DNA from: Shewanella sp. MBTL60-112-B2
Lineage (GTDB): Bacteria; Pseudomonadota; Gammaproteobacteria; Enterobacterales; Shewanellaceae
Assembly: GCF_019655055.1 (NCBI RefSeq)
Contig: NZ_BPFA01000004.1
Span: 62,001 to 126,000, forward strand
DNA length: 64,000 nucleotides
Direction of reading: 5' to 3'
The notes under the pieces were generated by a model, which saw only the letters and a list, made by a program, of their open reading frames with translations, did not search any database and was not told the DNA's origin. A program made the position numbers and the translations under genes. Below are positions 62,509-64,000 of this stretch, one piece after another; positions within the stretch are counted from its first letter, which is position 1; the number at the start of each line of letters is the position of its first letter.

Positions 62509-64000
62509 TTAAGCGATAAAGTCTTCAATCTGCTTTTGAATACCAGCAGCATCTAAGCCTAGTTCACTGATGATCTCATCAGGTGCGCCGTGCTTAATAA
62601 ACTCATCAGGCAAGCCAATTAGCAATACAGATTTTGGCAACTTTAGAGTCTGCAATAGCTCAAGTACGCCAGAACCCGCACCGCCCATAATGGCGTTTTC
62701 TTCCACGGTAACTAATACATCGTGGCTTTCTGCCAGCTCTTTAACTAGCTCTACATCCAATGGCTTCACAAAGCGCATATCGGCAACGGTGGCATCCAGT
62801 GCTTCAGCAGCCGTTAAACTGCTTGCTAGTAAGGTGCCAAAGTTAAGGATGGCAATCTTCTTACCTTGACGCTTGATTAAGCCTTTACCTATTGGCAACG
62901 CCGTCATGGTTTCGACTTGCTTAGCACCGGTAGCACTACCACGTGGGTAACGCACAGCAGTTGGGCCATCGTTGTAGCAATAACCGGTATATAGCATCTG
63001 ACGACATTCATTTTCATCAGACGGCGCCATGATCACCATATTAGGCACTGTACGCATAAAGCTTAAGTCGAACGCACCTTGGTGGGTTGGACCATCGGCA
63101 CCAACAATACCACCACGGTCGATAGCAAACAGGACAGGTAGTTGCTGGAGTGCCACGTCGTGGATCATTTGATCATAGCCACGTTGCAGGAAGGTCGAGT
63201 AGATAGCGACAACAGGCTTATAACCTTCACAAGCAAAACCGGCACCTAAGGTGACAGCGTGTTGCTCGGCAATTGCAGCGTCAAAGTATTGCTTAGGGAA
63301 ACGCTGAGAGAACTCAACCATACCTGAGCCTTCACGCATTGCCGGCGTAATACCTAAGACCTTTTCATCTTTTTCAGAGATGTCACACAGCCATTTACCA
63401 AACACTTCAGAGAAGGTTGGATCAGACGGTTTAGCCGCAGGCTTTTCAAAGGTTGATGGATCAAACTTTGGTACCGCATGCCAGCCGATAGGATCTTTCT
63501 CTGCAGGTTCATAACCACGACCTTTTTTGGTCATGATATGCAGCACTTGTGGACCACTTAAGTTGCGCATATTACGCATGGTTTCAACAAGAGCGTCTAC
63601 GTCATGGCCGTCAATTGGGCCAATGTAGTTAAAGCCGAGTTCTTCAAATAAAGTACCAGGAACCACCATGCCTTTTAGGTGCTCTTCGGTGCGCTTAGCC
63701 ATCTCTTTGATAACAGGCATACCTTTAAGCACTTTCTTGCTGCTTTCACGAATCGTGGTATAGAAGCGACCAGACATAAGCTGTGCAAGGTGGTTATTGA
63801 GCGCGCCAACGTTTTCAGAGATAGACATCTCGTTATCGTTAAGCACCACTAACATATCGTTATGCAAGTCACCAGCGTGGTTCATGGCTTCAAACACCAT
63901 GCCACCTGTCATTGCACCGTCACCAATTACGGCAACCACTTTACGACCGGCTTGCTCTTTTTCTGCAGCGACGGCCATAGCAAGAGCGGCACTGATAGAA
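62509..64000 (-). CDS. dxs: 1-deoxy-D-xylulose-5-phosphate synthase, 5' truncated by window edge
   Basis: About 496 residues are visible, and the frame stays open at the window edge ([15 protein letters not shown]), so roughly 120 N-terminal residues are missing. TPP enzyme: [18 protein letters not shown] and NDNEMSIS (TPP/Mg site), then GPIDGHD, and the transketolase C-terminal halves with [26 protein letters not shown] and YPRGSATG. Makes DXP from pyruvate and glyceraldehyde 3-phosphate, first step of the MEP isoprenoid pathway, which also supplies the ubiquinone side chain. Convergent with grpE. Confidence 0.95.
   Translation of the reverse strand, partial: SISAALAMAVAAEKEQAGRKVVAVIGDGAMTGGMVFEAMNHAGDLHNDMLVVLNDNEMSISENVGALNNHLAQLMSGRFYTTIRESSKKVLKGMPVIKEMAKRTEEHLKGMVVPGTLFEELGFNYIGPIDGHDVDALVETMRNMRNLSGPQVLHIMTKKGRGYEPAEKDPIGWHAVPKFDPSTFEKPAAKPSDPTFSEVFGKWLCDISEKDEKVLGITPAMREGSGMVEFSQRFPKQYFDAAIAEQHAVTLGAGFACEGYKPVVAIYSTFLQRGYDQMIHDVALQQLPVLFAIDRGGIVGADGPTHQGAFDLSFMRTVPNMVIMAPSDENECRQMLYTGYCYNDGPTAVRYPRGSATGAKQVETMTALPIGKGLIKRQGKKIAILNFGTLLASSLTAAEALDATVADMRFVKPLDVELVKELAESHDVLVTVEENAIMGGAGSGVLELLQTLKLPKSVLLIGLPDEFIKHGAPDEIISELGLDAAGIQKQIEDFIA

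Overview
The window looks like a chromosomal segment of a marine gammaproteobacterium of the genus Shewanella. The main evidence is the right-hand block, where lldG-lldF-lldE, the FAD/Fe-S D-lactate dehydrogenase dld-II and lldP are followed by nadK, grpE and dxs. From memory this is the same order as the lactate locus of S. oneidensis. Dense c-di-GMP genes, an OlsF-type ornithine lipid synthase and the ubiTUV genes fit the same assignment. I saw no insertion sequence, prophage, integrase, CRISPR array, rRNA or tRNA, so this reads as core chromosome with species-specific intergenic DNA.

Layout. 1-5.9 kb: the 3' part of a YejM/PbgA-like sulfatase-fold membrane protein, a DedA flippase-family protein, a DUF2127 protein and a large double-PilZ protein. 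6-8.7 kb: radA, a small PilZ protein and a YgjV-like membrane protein. 8.8-14.3 kb: a BamA/TamA-type outer membrane barrel, a periplasmic solute-binding protein, a DEAD-box helicase and an NCS2 purine permease behind a strongly structured leader. 14.4-18.6 kb: ornithine lipid synthase olsF, an LpxH-like phosphoesterase and a YjiH-type nucleoside-gate protein. 19-26.4 kb: a PAS chemoreceptor, DUF998, ubiV-ubiU divergent from ubiT (oxygen-independent ubiquinone hydroxylation), a long RluA-type pseudouridine synthase and the ferredoxin yfhL. 26.6-31.5 kb: an AraC-type regulator, an exported amidohydrolase, a DUF3299 protein and an OprB-like porin. 31.6-42.3 kb: trhP (tRNA U34 hydroxylation), an HDOD protein, two GGDEF/EAL proteins, a thioesterase, an OsmC protein and a second DEAD helicase. 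42.6-52.4 kb: a lipoprotein nuclease/phosphatase, a small lipoprotein, an MscS channel coupled to an unusual membrane NTPase-fold protein, a COG0523 GTPase, a MATE transporter and a TPR/TonB_C protein. 52.4-64 kb: the lactate genes, nadK, grpE and the 3' part of dxs.

How the genes connect. Lactate enters by LldP and is oxidised by Dld-II or LldEFG, feeding electrons to quinone. UbiTUV would make ubiquinone without oxygen, and dyads of the CRP/FNR type lie upstream of both gene sets. At least five proteins (two PilZ, HDOD, two GGDEF/EAL) point to second-messenger control. A sigma-32-like promoter precedes grpE.

Points most worth a second look: the translationally coupled MscS channel and NTPase-fold protein with a degenerate P-loop and a C-terminal winged helix; the roughly 150-nt folded leader before the purine permease; an array of dyads upstream of lldP; and short tandem arrays of 13-18 bp units, each with a different unit, lying just downstream of genes (and one inside a GGDEF/EAL gene). 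No computation or database search was run. All family assignments are from reading motifs.
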